Counted from the stretch's first letter, positions 51,414 through 61,515 are shown. The stretch: DNA of 64,000 nt from Dorea longicatena (GCF_024168045.1 NZ_CP100126.1:885501-949500), one strand, 5' to 3'. Numbers and translations: made by a program. The notes: generated by a model from the letters alone, not told the origin.

Positions 51414-52673
51414 ATGGCAGGAAAGAACGATGATCAGGTAAGATGCTCGTTCTGTAACAAGACGCAGAATCAGGTGAGAAAGCTGATTGCAGGTCCGAAT
51501 GGGGCATATATCTGTGATGAGTGTGTGGATGTCTGCGCAGAGATTATAGAAGAAGAATTTGAATACGAGAACGGAAGAGAATGGAATCCGTTCTCGGATA
51601 TCAATCTTTTAAAACCGGAAGAGATCAAAGCATTTCTGGATGAATATGTCATTGGTCAGGAAGAAGCGAAAAAAGTATTATCGGTAGCTGTTTATAATCA
51701 TTATAAACGTGTAATGGCGGGAAGAAATATGGGAGTAGACCTTGGTAAAAGTAATATTCTCATGCTCGGACCGACAGGATGTGGTAAGACGCTTTTGGCT
51801 CAGACACTGGCAAAGATTCTGGGAGTACCGTTTGCGATTGCTGATGCAACAGCATTGACAGAGGCCGGATATGTCGGTGAAGATGTAGAAAACATTCTTC
51901 TGAAGATCATTCAGGCGGCAGACGGAGATATTGAACGTGCAGAGTATGGAATTATATATATTGATGAGATTGATAAGATTACAAGAAAATCAGAGAATCC
52001 ATCGATTACCAGAGATGTATCGGGTGAGGGTGTACAGCAGGCGCTTCTGAAGATTATTGAAGGAACAGTTGCCAATGTACCTCCACAGGGAGGAAGAAAG
52101 CATCCGCATCAGGAGATGATCCAGATCGATACCACGAATATTTTATTCATCTGCGGAGGAGCCTTTGAAGGAATCGAAAAAATCGTTGAAAAACGTATCG
52201 ATCAGAAATCAATCGGATTCAATGCAGAGATTGCAGAAAAGCATGAAGATGATGTGGACAGACTGCTTCAGCAGATTCTGCCGCAGGATCTTGTGAAATT
52301 TGGTCTGATTCCGGAAATCGTAGGCCGTGTACCGGTAACAGTAGCATTGGAAATGCTGGATAAAGATGCATTAATGAAGATTCTTACAGAGCCGAAGAAT
52401 GCATTGACTAAACAGTATCAGAAGCTGTTGGAACTGGACGATGTAGAGCTTACATTTGATGATAAAGCACTGGAAGCAATCGCAGAGACTTCCCTGAAGA
52501 GAAAGACGGGAGCAAGAGGACTGAGAGCGATTATGGAAAGTATCATGATGGATATCATGTATAAAGCACCATCGGATGAGACATTAAAATCATGCCACAT
52601 CACAGAAGATGTTGTAAAAGGAACAGGAGAGCCTGTATGTGAACATGCAGAACCTGACTCAGAAAGTGCATAA
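51414..52673 (+). CDS. clpX: ATP-dependent Clp protease unfoldase ClpX
   Basis: This AAA+ unfoldase feeds ClpP. The 419 residues have the N-terminal zinc domain ([27 protein letters not shown]), Walker A GPTGCGKT from residue 119, and Walker [11 protein letters not shown]. The pore loop region is [12 protein letters not shown], and the IGF loop that docks on ClpP is seen as QKSIGFNAE. The ATG at 51414 follows GAGGTG; a GTG three codons earlier overlaps that site, so I reject it. Confidence 0.98.
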   Translation: MAGKNDDQVRCSFCNKTQNQVRKLIAGPNGAYICDECVDVCAEIIEEEFEYENGREWNPFSDINLLKPEEIKAFLDEYVIGQEEAKKVLSVAVYNHYKRVMAGRNMGVDLGKSNILMLGPTGCGKTLLAQTLAKILGVPFAIADATALTEAGYVGEDVENILLKIIQAADGDIERAEYGIIYIDEIDKITRKSENPSITRDVSGEGVQQALLKIIEGTVANVPPQGGRKHPHQEMIQIDTTNILFICGGAFEGIEKIVEKRIDQKSIGFNAEIAEKHEDDVDRLLQQILPQDLVKFGLIPEIVGRVPVTVALEMLDKDALMKILTEPKNALTKQYQKLLELDDVELTFDDKALEAIAETSLKRKTGARGLRAIMESIMMDIMYKAPSDETLKSCHITEDVVKGTGEPVCEHAEPDSESA

Positions 52674-52690
52674 TAAATGAAAAGAAAGAC

Positions 52691-52727
52691 GGCGGGTGCG
52701 AAGAATAATTGTACCCGCTGATTTTAT
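52691..52727 (+). terminator. Weak terminator between clpX and lon
   Basis: GCGGGTGC pairs with GTACCCGC (one G-T pair) around GAAGAATAATT, followed by TGATTTTAT. Partial termination is likely. Confidence 0.5.
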
Positions 52728-52765
52728 ACCAAGATAATCCAGTCGGTGAACAGGAGTGTGAATAT

Positions 52766-55096
52766 ATGACAGGAGAAACTTATAGTCTGCCTATGGTTGC
52801 CTTAAGAGGACTTACGATACTGCCGGAAGAGGTCAGACATTTTGATGTAAGCAGGGAAAAATCACTGCAGGCGATTGAAGAGGCGGTAAAAAACGGCCAG
52901 AAGTTATTCGTCAGCGCTCAGAAGGATCTGGAAATAGAAGAGCCGGGAGCAGAAGATGTCTATCTGGTTGGCTGTGTTGTTACCATAAGGCAGGTAGTAA
53001 AATTACCAAAAAAAATGAGCCGTGTACTTGTATCCGGAGAAGTAAGAGCAAGTCTTGTAAGAATGGATAGTGAGACACCATATCTCCAGGCAACGGTAGT
53101 AGAACTGCCGGATGATGAAGTGGTATCCGGAGAGCGGGAAGAAGACGATCCAATGAACCGAGAAGCAATGATCCGTGGATTACAGGATGTCTTCAAAGAA
53201 TATCTGTTAAAGAATCCAAAGCTTTCAAAAGAACTTGGCATGCAGGTGGAATCCATTCATGATCTGAAATACCTGACAGATGTGATTGCTGCAAATATGC
53301 CGTTTTCATTCGAAGATGCGCAGGAACTGCTGGAAGAGACGAACGTTATGAGACGGTATGAACTTCTGGTATATAAGATCGTGAATGAGATCCAGGCACA
53401 GAAAGTAAAAGAAGAGATCCAAAGTAAGGTGAAAGAACGTGTGGACAAGAACCAGAGGGAATACATCCTACGGGAAGAACTGAAAGTAATCCGTGAGGAA
53501 CTTGGTGATGACAATACCATGTCGGATGCGGATGAATTCCAGCAGGCGGCAGATGCATTGAAAGCTTCGAAAGAAGTAAAAGAAAAGCTGAACAAAGAAA
53601 TCAAAAGATTCCGCAATTCCATGAATTCCCCGGCGGAAACAGGCGTTATCCGGACCTATATCGAAACAATGCTTGAAATGCCATGGGATAAAACTTGCAA
53701 AGAGCATAAAGATATTGCATTTGCAAGACAGGTACTGGATGAAGATCATTACGGTCTGGAGAAAGTAAAAGAACGAGTACTTGAATATCTTGCAGTACGG
53801 GCGCTTACGAAAAAAGGCGAAGCACCGATCATCTGTCTTGTGGGTCCTCCGGGAACCGGTAAAACTTCGATTGCGAAATCTCTTTCCAGGGCGTTGAAGA
53901 AGCCGTATGTGAGAATTTCGCTTGGAGGTGTCCGTGACGAAGCGGAAATCCGGGGGCACAGAAAGACTTATGTAGGAGCAATGCCGGGAAGAATCGCAAA
54001 TGGAATGAAACAGGCAGGAGTCAAGAATCCACTGATGCTGCTGGATGAGATAGATAAAGTCAGCAATGACTATAAAGGAGATACATTCTCAGCACTTCTG
54101 GAGGTTCTGGATGGCGAACAGAATAATAAGTTCGTAGACCATTATCTGGAAGTGCCGATGGATCTGTCGGAAGTGTTATTTATCACAACGGCAAACAGCC
54201 TGCAGACCATTCCAAGGCCGCTTCTTGACCGTATGGAAGTCATTGAGGTTACCAGTTATACAGAAAATGAAAAACTGCATATTGCGCAGGAACATCTGAT
54301 TCCAAAGCAGATCGAAAAGCATGGACTGAAAGCAGATCAGCTGACCATCAGTAAAAATGCGATCTGGAAGATGGCAAGAAATTACACAAAAGAAGCAGGG
54401 GTCAGACAGTTGGAACGTAAGATCGGTGATATCTGCCGTAAATCAGCAATGGAGATCCTTGAGAAAAAGAAGAAATCCATTCATGTGACAGAGCGGAATA
54501 TGGAACACTATCTGGGTAAGGAACTTTACAGTTATCAGATGGCAAATGAAGAAGATGAAGTTGGTATTGTGCGTGGACTCGCATGGACTAGTGTCGGCGG
54601 TGATACACTCCAGATCGAAGTGAATATGATGCCGGGAGAAGGAGAAATCCTGCTGACCGGACAGCTTGGCGATGTCATGAAAGAGTCCGCGAGAACCGGT
54701 ATCAGTTATATCCGTTCCGTAAGCAAAGAGCACGATATTACAGATGATTTCTTTAAGAAACATGATATACATATCCATATTCCGGAGGGAGCCGTTCCAA
54801 AAGACGGACCATCTGCCGGTATTACAATGGCAACTGCAATCATGTCTGCGGTGACAGGAAGAAAAGTACGGGCAGACCTCGCTATGACAGGAGAGATTAC
54901 ACTGCGCGGACGTGTACTCCCGATCGGAGGGCTGAAAGAAAAGCTTCTGGCTGCAAAAAATGCAGGAATGAAGACCGTACTTGTTCCGGCAAAAAATGAA
55001 AGAGATGTTGAGGAAATTTCAACAGAGATTACAAAGGGACTGGAAATTAAATTTGTAACACACATGAATGAGGTGCTGAAAGAAGCACTTGTATAG
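52766..55096 (+). CDS. lon: ATP-dependent protease Lon
   Basis: Lon is a AAA+ serine protease for misfolded and regulatory proteins. The 776 residues comprise the LON N-terminal domain (LPMVALRGLTILPEEVRHFDVSR), a coiled-coil region, and Walker A GPPGTGKT at 360-367. LLDEIDKV (Walker B) and the protease domain follow, with catalytic serine S683 in GPSAGITMATA and lysine in GGLKEKLLAAKNAG. AGGAG lies 9 bases before the ATG at 52766. An earlier in-frame ATG (52709) lies inside the preceding hairpin region and lacks a site. engB follows 46 bases on. Confidence 0.97.
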   Translation: MTGETYSLPMVALRGLTILPEEVRHFDVSREKSLQAIEEAVKNGQKLFVSAQKDLEIEEPGAEDVYLVGCVVTIRQVVKLPKKMSRVLVSGEVRASLVRMDSETPYLQATVVELPDDEVVSGEREEDDPMNREAMIRGLQDVFKEYLLKNPKLSKELGMQVESIHDLKYLTDVIAANMPFSFEDAQELLEETNVMRRYELLVYKIVNEIQAQKVKEEIQSKVKERVDKNQREYILREELKVIREELGDDNTMSDADEFQQAADALKASKEVKEKLNKEIKRFRNSMNSPAETGVIRTYIETMLEMPWDKTCKEHKDIAFARQVLDEDHYGLEKVKERVLEYLAVRALTKKGEAPIICLVGPPGTGKTSIAKSLSRALKKPYVRISLGGVRDEAEIRGHRKTYVGAMPGRIANGMKQAGVKNPLMLLDEIDKVSNDYKGDTFSALLEVLDGEQNNKFVDHYLEVPMDLSEVLFITTANSLQTIPRPLLDRMEVIEVTSYTENEKLHIAQEHLIPKQIEKHGLKADQLTISKNAIWKMARNYTKEAGVRQLERKIGDICRKSAMEILEKKKKSIHVTERNMEHYLGKELYSYQMANEEDEVGIVRGLAWTSVGGDTLQIEVNMMPGEGEILLTGQLGDVMKESARTGISYIRSVSKEHDITDDFFKKHDIHIHIPEGAVPKDGPSAGITMATAIMSAVTGRKVRADLAMTGEITLRGRVLPIGGLKEKLLAAKNAGMKTVLVPAKNERDVEEISTEITKGLEIKFVTHMNEVLKEALV

Positions 55097-55142
55097 TCAG
55101 ATCTTCTGGCACGGGTCAGGAGATGGATCAAAGGAGAAATAT

Positions 55143-55748
55143 ATGATAATCAGAAATATTAATCTGGAAACCGTATGTGGAATCACCAGCAAACTTCCGG
55201 AGAATACACTTCCGGAGATTGCATTTGCAGGAAAATCCAACGTAGGAAAGTCATCCCTGATCAATGCGCTTATGAACCGCAAATCATACGCAAGAATATC
55301 TGCAACACCGGGAAAGACACAGACGATCAACTTCTATAATATTAATGAGGCATTATATCTGGTCGACCTGCCGGGTTACGGATATGCGAAGGTATCCGAA
55401 CAGGAGAAGATCAAATGGGGACAGCTGATCGAACGTTATCTGCACGGGTCGAAGCAGTTGAAAGTAGTATTCCTTCTGATCGATATCCGTCATAAACCAT
55501 CCGGTAACGACAAGATGATGTATGAGTGGATCGTGTCACAGGGATTCCATCCGGTGATCATTGCAACAAAACTCGATAAGATCAAACGCAGCCAGAAAGA
55601 CAAACAGATCAAGATTGTAAAAGAAGGTCTGGGAGTGTTACCGGGAACAATTGTCATCCCGTTCTCATCAGTGACGAAACAGGGACGTGATGAGATATGG
55701 GAGCTGGTGGAAAGAAATTATCTGAATACTCAGGAGAATGAAGAATAG
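55143..55748 (+). CDS. engB: Ribosome biogenesis GTP-binding protein YsxC/EngB
   Basis: This essential GTPase acts in 50S assembly. The 201 residues carry G1 AGKSNVGKSSLINAL, the G2 region with SATPGKTQTINF, G3 DLPGYGYAKVSE and G4 ATKLDKIKRS. The length and motifs match YsxC. I choose the ATG at 55143, 7 bases after AAAGGAG; an earlier in-frame start overlaps the lon stop and adds unrelated residues. It closes the tig-clp-lon run and ends at a strong terminator. Confidence 0.96.
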   Translation: MIIRNINLETVCGITSKLPENTLPEIAFAGKSNVGKSSLINALMNRKSYARISATPGKTQTINFYNINEALYLVDLPGYGYAKVSEQEKIKWGQLIERYLHGSKQLKVVFLLIDIRHKPSGNDKMMYEWIVSQGFHPVIIATKLDKIKRSQKDKQIKIVKEGLGVLPGTIVIPFSSVTKQGRDEIWELVERNYLNTQENEE

Positions 55749-55778
55749 ACAGAATCCATTTCAGATGGTAATTAATGA

Positions 55779-55818
55779 GATAAAGTTTGTCAAAGGATTG
55801 ACAAACTTTATCTTTTTT
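55779..55818 (+). terminator. Terminator after engB
   Basis: A perfect 15-bp stem GATAAAGTTTGTCAA/TTGACAAACTTTATC with a 4-base loop is followed by six T. Confidence 0.93.
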
Positions 55819-55906
55819 GTTATGATTAGACTAAAGTACAAACGTTGGTCTAAAACGGGTAAAAAATGTGAAAATAACAAGTATAATAAGAGGAAAGGAG
55901 AATATC

Positions 55907-56815
55907 ATGGATCTGATAACCAATATCCAGAAGTATTCTATTCATGACGGGGACGGAATCCGTACGACTGTATTTTTTAAGGGATGTCCGTTAAAGTGTG
56001 TGTGGTGTCATAATCCTGAGACACAGCGCTTCGAGCAGGAAATTCAGTATGATGCGGAGAAATGTACCGGTTGCGGCGTATGCGCAAAAGTCTGTCCGAA
56101 CGGCGCGGTCACCATGGAAGACGGAAGACCGAAGCTGGATAAAAAACTTTGTAAGCTCTGCGGAAAATGTGAGAATTTCTGTACACAGGGAATCCGGGAG
56201 ATCGTTGGCCAGGAATATCCGGTAAAAACACTTGTAAAGGAACTGATGAAAGATCTGATGTTCTATGAACAGTCCGGCGGTGGAGTTACACTTTCCGGTG
56301 GTGAAGTGATGGCTATGTCTACAGATTATGTACTTGCGATCGCAAAAGCCTTGAAGAAAGAAGAAGTATCGCTTACAATTGATACATGCGGATATGTTCC
56401 GTATGAGAAGTTCGAAGCAATCCTTCCATATGTCGATACATTTTTATATGATGTAAAGGTAATGGATCCGGAATTACATAAGCAATATATCGGAGTAGAC
56501 AATAAACTGATCTTAGATAATCTTGTAAAACTTTCAGATGCAGGAGCAAGGATATACATCCGCATCCCTACTGTTAAGGAAGTAAATGGAAACGAAGAGA
56601 ATATGAAAGAGACGATCCGTTTCCTGAAAGAACACGGTATTCACCCGGCACAGGTTAATTTGCTGCCATATCATAATACGGGAAGCAGTAAATATCCGAA
56701 GCTGGATATGGAATATAAAGGTAATGACTTGAATGCACCGACAAAAGAAGAGATGGAGGGGTTTGTGAAACTCTTCCAGGAAGCAGGTTTTTCTAACACA
56801 AAGATAGGAGGTTAA
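55907..56815 (+). CDS. hypE: Glycyl-radical enzyme activating protein (partner of HypD)
   Basis: This radical SAM enzyme installs the glycyl radical on the next gene's product. The 302 residues have the radical-SAM cluster CPLKCVWCHNPE (about 24-35) and a ferredoxin-like insert with two 4Fe-4S sets (CTGCGVCAKVCPNGA, CKLCGKCENFCTQG). GGVTLSGGEVMAM follows. This three-cluster layout is typical of activases for PFL-like dehydratases, not of PflA. I choose the ATG at 55907, 6 bases after AAAGGAG; an upstream in-frame start lacks one. The hypD ribosome site overlaps its stop, so the two are coupled. The symbol follows from the HypD partner. Confidence 0.9.
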   Translation: MDLITNIQKYSIHDGDGIRTTVFFKGCPLKCVWCHNPETQRFEQEIQYDAEKCTGCGVCAKVCPNGAVTMEDGRPKLDKKLCKLCGKCENFCTQGIREIVGQEYPVKTLVKELMKDLMFYEQSGGGVTLSGGEVMAMSTDYVLAIAKALKKEEVSLTIDTCGYVPYEKFEAILPYVDTFLYDVKVMDPELHKQYIGVDNKLILDNLVKLSDAGARIYIRIPTVKEVNGNEENMKETIRFLKEHGIHPAQVNLLPYHNTGSSKYPKLDMEYKGNDLNAPTKEEMEGFVKLFQEAGFSNTKIGG

Positions 56816-56819
56816 AACA

Positions 56820-59198
56820 ATGGCTGAAAAAAGAGGCATGAACGAAAGAATCCAGAAGTTAAGAGAACTGAGTGTTACAACACCGGTACACATCGATCTG
56901 GAAAGAGCAAAGATCGAAACAGATTTTTACAGAGAAAATGACGGAAAATATTCTATCCCGGTTATGAGAGCTATGGTGTTAAAAGAGTATTTTTCAAAGA
57001 AGACACTTTACCTTGGAGACGGTGAGCTGATCGTAGGAGAGAAGGGAAAAGATCCACAGGCATCTCCGACATTCCCGGAACTTTGCTGTCACAGCGTTGA
57101 GGATATGACAGTTATGAGTGAGCGTGATCTGGTATCCTTCCACACAACAGAAGAAGACAGAAAACTCCAGGCAGAAGAGATTATTCCGTTCTGGAAGGGA
57201 AGAACTATGAGAGAGAGACTTCTGGCTTCCATGACTCCGGAATGGAACGACTGTTATGCAGCAGGTATGTTCACAGAGTTTATGGAGCAGAGAGGACCTG
57301 GACATACATGTGGTGGAGAACAGGTATTTACAACAGGATATCTGGACTATAAAGAGAAGATCAAAAAGACAATGGATGCTCTTGATTTTATGAATGATCC
57401 GGATGCACTGGATAAAATGGAAGAGTTAAAGGCCATGGATATTTCCTGTGATGCAGTGATCATTCTTGGTGAGAGATATCATGACTTAGCATTGGAGATG
57501 GCAGAAAAAGAGGCTGATCCGGTACGTAAAGAAGAATTAAAACAGATCGCAGCCAATCTGGAGGTTGTACCTGCACATGCACCACAGACATACTGGCAGG
57601 CAATCCAGTTATACTGGTTTACACATCTGGCAGTTACAACAGAACTGAACCCATGGGATGCATTCAGCCCGGGACGTCTTGACCAGCATCTGATCAAATA
57701 TTATGAAGCAGATACAGAAGCAGGAATTCTGGATGATGAGAGAGCCAAAGAACTGTTAGAGTGCTTATGGGTAAAATTCTACAATCAGCCTGCACCGGTT
57801 AAAGTAGGTATCACATTAAAAGAAAGTGCTACATACACAGACTTTGCAAATATCAATACAGGTGGAGTTACACCGGACGGACGTGATGGTGTCAATGCAG
57901 TCAGCTACCTGATCCTTGACTGTATGGACGAGATGAAGCTGGTTCAGCCAAACTCTAACGTAACGATCAGTAAGAAGACCCCTGCACGTTTCCTGAAGAG
58001 AGCATGCGAGATCTCAAGAAAGGGATGGGGACAGCCTGCGTTCTACAATACAGAAGCACAGACCATGGAGCTTATCAATGCAGGAAAATCACTGGAAGAT
58101 GCACGTCGCGGCGGATCTTCAGGATGTGTTGAGACAGGAGCATGGGGAAGTGAAGCATACATCCTGACAGGATACCTGAATATTCCAAAAGTATTCCAGC
58201 TGACACTTTATAATGGATTTGACAAGGAATCCGGAAAACAGCTCGGCCTTAAGACCGGTGAAGCAAAAGATTTCAAGTCTTATGATGAATTATGGGATGC
58301 ATTCCAGAAACAGCTGAAACATTTTATTGATATTAAGATTCGCGGAAACAATGTGATCGAGAAATTATATGCAGAGAATATGCCGGCACCTTGTCTGTCA
58401 GTGGTAACAAATGACTGCATCAGCAATGCAAAAGATTACAATGCAGGTGGAGCAAGATACAATACAAACTATATCCAGGGTGTAGGTATCGGAACAGTTA
58501 CCGACTGTATCACATCTGTTAAGTATAATGTATTCGATAAGAAGAATTTCACAATGGAAGAGCTGCTTGAAGCTATGGATCATAACTTCGAAGGTTATGA
58601 TGCAATCTTCCGTATGGTACATGACAAGACACCGAAGTATGGTAACGATGATGATTATGCAGATTCTGTTATGCAGGATGTATTCAACCTGTATCATGAC
58701 CTGATCACAGGACGTCCGACCATGAGAGGTGGAAAATACGGAGTAGATATGCTTCCTACTACATGTCACGTATACTTCGGAGAAGTGATCGGAGCAACTG
58801 CAAACGGAAGAAAAGCGAATGTGCCTGTATCGGAAGGTATCTCACCAGAGAAGTCTGCTGATACAAACGGACCTACAGCTGTTATCAAGTCTTGCTCTAA
58901 GATGGATCATCTTGCAACAGCAGGAACACTTCTGAACCAGAAGTTTACGCCTGATGTTGTTGCCGGAGAAAAAGGTCTTGAGAATATGTCAAGCCTGATC
59001 CGCAGCTACTTTGCAATGGACGGACATCACATTCAGTTCAATGTCATCGACAGACAGACACTGATCGAAGCACAGAAACATCCGGATGATTACAGAGACC
59101 TGATCGTTCGTGTTGCCGGATACAGTGACTTCTTCCGTAACTTAAGCAAACCGTTACAGGATGAGATCATCAACCGTACAGAACAGTCATTTGAATAA
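56820..59198 (+). CDS. hypD: trans-4-hydroxy-L-proline dehydratase (glycyl radical enzyme)
   Basis: HypD dehydrates 4-hydroxyproline, as released from collagen, to pyrroline-5-carboxylate, which is then reduced to proline. The 792 residues have the radical Gly767 in RVAGYSDFF and the thiyl cysteine C436 with E438 in SGCVETG. The residues I recall from the Clostridioides difficile enzyme (H160, D278, F340, C434, E436, T645, G765) all appear here at a constant offset of two: H162, D280, F342, C436, E438, T647 and G767. That makes HypD much more likely than pyruvate formate-lyase, glycerol or choline-type enzymes. The upstream activase is its partner. No proline reductase gene is in the window. 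AGGAGG precedes ATG. Confidence 0.93.
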   Translation: MAEKRGMNERIQKLRELSVTTPVHIDLERAKIETDFYRENDGKYSIPVMRAMVLKEYFSKKTLYLGDGELIVGEKGKDPQASPTFPELCCHSVEDMTVMSERDLVSFHTTEEDRKLQAEEIIPFWKGRTMRERLLASMTPEWNDCYAAGMFTEFMEQRGPGHTCGGEQVFTTGYLDYKEKIKKTMDALDFMNDPDALDKMEELKAMDISCDAVIILGERYHDLALEMAEKEADPVRKEELKQIAANLEVVPAHAPQTYWQAIQLYWFTHLAVTTELNPWDAFSPGRLDQHLIKYYEADTEAGILDDERAKELLECLWVKFYNQPAPVKVGITLKESATYTDFANINTGGVTPDGRDGVNAVSYLILDCMDEMKLVQPNSNVTISKKTPARFLKRACEISRKGWGQPAFYNTEAQTMELINAGKSLEDARRGGSSGCVETGAWGSEAYILTGYLNIPKVFQLTLYNGFDKESGKQLGLKTGEAKDFKSYDELWDAFQKQLKHFIDIKIRGNNVIEKLYAENMPAPCLSVVTNDCISNAKDYNAGGARYNTNYIQGVGIGTVTDCITSVKYNVFDKKNFTMEELLEAMDHNFEGYDAIFRMVHDKTPKYGNDDDYADSVMQDVFNLYHDLITGRPTMRGGKYGVDMLPTTCHVYFGEVIGATANGRKANVPVSEGISPEKSADTNGPTAVIKSCSKMDHLATAGTLLNQKFTPDVVAGEKGLENMSSLIRSYFAMDGHHIQFNVIDRQTLIEAQKHPDDYRDLIVRVAGYSDFFRNLSKPLQDEIINRTEQSFE

Positions 59199-59238
59199 AA
59201 TGAAATCTGCAGGGTAAACCTGAAGATAATTAAAAAAT

Positions 59239-59312
59239 AAAAAAGTCCTTAGGCAGGAATCGTGATGCCGGCTGTTGCCGGATGTATAAATTCTTGTTTA
59301 AGGACTTTTTTT
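59239..59312 (+). terminator. Terminator after hypD
   Basis: AAAAAGTCCTTA pairs with TAAGGACTTTTT around a long loop that carries its own CGGC/GCCG mini-hairpin, followed by a T run. Confidence 0.8.
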
Positions 59313-59316
59313 AGGC

Positions 59317-59346
59317 TTGACAGCAAAAAATATGATATGATATCAG
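59317..59346 (+). promoter_or_regulatory. Promoter of the DUF2238-like gene
   Basis: A perfect TTGACA directly after the hypD terminator, an 18-base spacer, and a poor -10 TATCAG. Alternative -10 boxes (TATGAT) would need shorter spacers. Confidence 0.4.
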
Positions 59347-59395
59347 TAAACGTAGAAATACAGAAAAAAATTAAGAAAAGAGATGGAGAAAAGTT

Positions 59396-60172
59396 ATGAA
59401 TCTAAAAGGAGTGAATTTGAAAAAGAAAAGGACAAAAATTCAGATGGCGCTGACGGTTTTCGTTATACTGTCGGTAGTCAGACAGTTTTTCCTGGGAAAT
59501 TACCACAATATGTTTCTGGGAATTCTGACCCTGTTTTTGTTCATGGTACCCGCTGTATTAGATCAGACACTGGGAGTAACGATTCCGGTAGGACTGGAGA
59601 CGGTGATTCTGATTTTTATCTTTTCGGCAGAAATACTGGGAGAGATCAACGCATTTTATGTTAAGATTCCTGTTTGGGATACCATTTTACATACGACAAA
59701 CGGTTTTCTTATGGCGGCAATTGGATTTGCACTGATCGACCTGTTTAACAGAAGTGACCGGTTCTCAATTAAGATGTCTCCGTATTTCGTGGCATTTTTT
59801 GCATTTTGTTTTTCGATGACAGTCGGTGTATTGTGGGAGTTCTTTGAATTTTCAATGGACTGGTTCTTCGGACTGGATATGCAGAAAGACTGGATCCTTC
59901 CATCGATCAGCTCTGTGAAACTCAACCCGACAGGTGCAAATGTCCCGGTGCATGTGGACATCCAGTCAGTGGTGATCAATGGCGAAAAATGGAATCTGGG
60001 TGGATATCTGGATATCGGAATAGTGGATACGATGAAAGATCTGATGGTGAATTTTATCGGAGCGGTGGTGTTCTCGATCATCGGAATTCTATATCTGAAG
60101 CACCGCGGCAAAGGAAAGCTTGCGGCATCACTGATCCCGCAGGTAAGAGATGAGAAGGAGCAGAAGCGATAA
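59396..60172 (+). CDS. DUF2238/YjdF-like integral membrane protein
   Basis: The 258 residues have six or so hydrophobic segments (about 15-30, 37-55, 62-80, 100-118, 128-150 and 215-235). The blocks WDTILHTTNGFLMAAIGFAL and VGVLWEFFEFSMDWFFGLDMQKDW put histidine, glutamate and aspartate residues near the membrane, as in the DUF2238 family (YjdF-like). The function of this family is unknown. The region VQSVVINGEKWNLGGYLDIG before the last segment lies outside the membrane. It is followed 23 bases later by a ClC channel gene, so an ion or membrane role is possible, but this is only context. Confidence 0.7.
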   Translation: MNLKGVNLKKKRTKIQMALTVFVILSVVRQFFLGNYHNMFLGILTLFLFMVPAVLDQTLGVTIPVGLETVILIFIFSAEILGEINAFYVKIPVWDTILHTTNGFLMAAIGFALIDLFNRSDRFSIKMSPYFVAFFAFCFSMTVGVLWEFFEFSMDWFFGLDMQKDWILPSISSVKLNPTGANVPVHVDIQSVVINGEKWNLGGYLDIGIVDTMKDLMVNFIGAVVFSIIGILYLKHRGKGKLAASLIPQVRDEKEQKR

Positions 60173-60195
60173 AAAGAACCGGATAAGAGTGGATT

Positions 60196-61443
60196 ATGGA
60201 AAAGAATATACAGAAGATCAAAATAAAGAACCAATTGGAATTATGGGCATTCTGTGCGGTCATAGGAACTGTGGCGGGAGCTTTGGTCTGGGCATTGCTG
60301 AAGATCATGGCATCAGGAACAGAAATAATATGGGAGTGGATACCGGAAAGAATCCATATTTCGTATTATACAGTGCTCGTGTGTACTGTGGGCGGAGCCA
60401 TTATCGGGATATTTCGAAAGTTATACGGGGATTATCCGGAAGATATGGAAACCGTCATGGGAAAAGTAAAGAAAGAAAAAAGATACGAATATAAAAATAT
60501 GCTGGTCATGATGATCGCAGCACTGCTGCCGCTTCTGATCGGAAGCAGTGTAGGTCCTGAGGCAGGACTTACCGGGATTATCGTAGGATTATGTTACTGG
60601 GCAGGAGAGAATCTGAAATTTGCAAAACAGCATACAAAGGAATATTCACAGATCGGCGCAGCCGTTTCCCTTAGTGTGTTATTTCATGCACCGTTATTTG
60701 GAATCTTTGAGGTGGAAGAAGATCCGGATATGCAGATGGCAGAGCTTGGAAAAGGATCCAAGATCTTCATATATGGAATTGCACTTGCAGCCGGAACAGG
60801 AAGTTATGCGGGACTTTCCGCTTTGCTGGGCGGAGGAATGTCCGGTTTTCCGTCATTTGATGCAGTTGCGGTACAGAGAATCGATTATGTGATGATGCTT
60901 GTGTATATGTTCTGTGGATGTGTACTTGCATATTTTTATGAGACGACACATACGGTAACCGGAATCATTGCCGGAAAAATTCCGGGTGTCGTAAAAGAAA
61001 TTCTGGCGGGGTTATGTCTGGGTGTGATCGGAATGTTGATACCGGCAGTGATGTTTTCGGGAGAAGAGCAGATGGGTGTCCTTATGAAAGAGTATGCCGG
61101 TTATATGGCGATAGCATTGATCGGCGCAGCATTTCTGAAAATCATATTGACAAATCTCTGTATCCAGTTTGGATTAAAAGGAGGGCATTTTTTCCCGGTT
61201 ATTTTTGCAGGAGTATGTCTGGGATACGGACTTGCGATGCTGTTCTTCGGACAGCAGGGGGACAGTCATGTTGTATTTGCGGCGGCGATTGTAACATCGA
61301 CACTTCTAGGCGGTATCATGAAGAAGCCGCTGGCGGTGACCATGCTTTTGTTCCTGTGTTTTCCGGTGAAGATGTTTATATGGATATTTATTGCAGCAGC
61401 AGTAGGAAGTAAATGTGTGAAGAAGATGGGAAAAGAAGTATAG
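60196..61443 (+). CDS. ClC-type chloride channel or transporter
   Basis: The 415 residues have about ten membrane segments. The ClC pattern is seen in GSSVGPEAGLTGIIVGL (about 115-131), an analogue of the GREGP ion-path block. GLKGGHFFPVIFAGVCLGY (about 329-347) corresponds to the third conserved block. The protein lacks a clear copy of the first (GSGIP) motif and the usual proton glutamate cannot be placed, so I cannot say whether it is a channel or an exchanger. Only a weak ribosome site (AGAGTGG) is seen, and coupling to the previous gene is likely. It ends at a bidirectional terminator. Confidence 0.8.
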   Translation: MEKNIQKIKIKNQLELWAFCAVIGTVAGALVWALLKIMASGTEIIWEWIPERIHISYYTVLVCTVGGAIIGIFRKLYGDYPEDMETVMGKVKKEKRYEYKNMLVMMIAALLPLLIGSSVGPEAGLTGIIVGLCYWAGENLKFAKQHTKEYSQIGAAVSLSVLFHAPLFGIFEVEEDPDMQMAELGKGSKIFIYGIALAAGTGSYAGLSALLGGGMSGFPSFDAVAVQRIDYVMMLVYMFCGCVLAYFYETTHTVTGIIAGKIPGVVKEILAGLCLGVIGMLIPAVMFSGEEQMGVLMKEYAGYMAIALIGAAFLKIILTNLCIQFGLKGGHFFPVIFAGVCLGYGLAMLFFGQQGDSHVVFAAAIVTSTLLGGIMKKPLAVTMLLFLCFPVKMFIWIFIAAAVGSKCVKKMGKEV

Positions 61444-61445
61444 TG

Positions 61446-61515
61446 AAAATACCCGTTATCAGTATGTATTTCGATGATGCAAACAGGAATACATATTGAC
61501 AGCGGGTATTTTTTA
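61446..61515. terminator. Bidirectional terminator between the ClC gene and the potassium channel
   Basis: AAATACCCG pairs with CGGGTATTT and inner AGTATGTATT pairs with AATACATATT. T runs flank both sides. It overlaps the stop of the minus-strand channel gene. Confidence 0.85.

Noticed and set aside
55826..55853. TTAGAC/GTCTAA inverted repeat upstream of hypE as an operator
   Set aside because: It has only six bases per arm with a 16-base gap and no clear relation to a promoter, so it is too weak to call.
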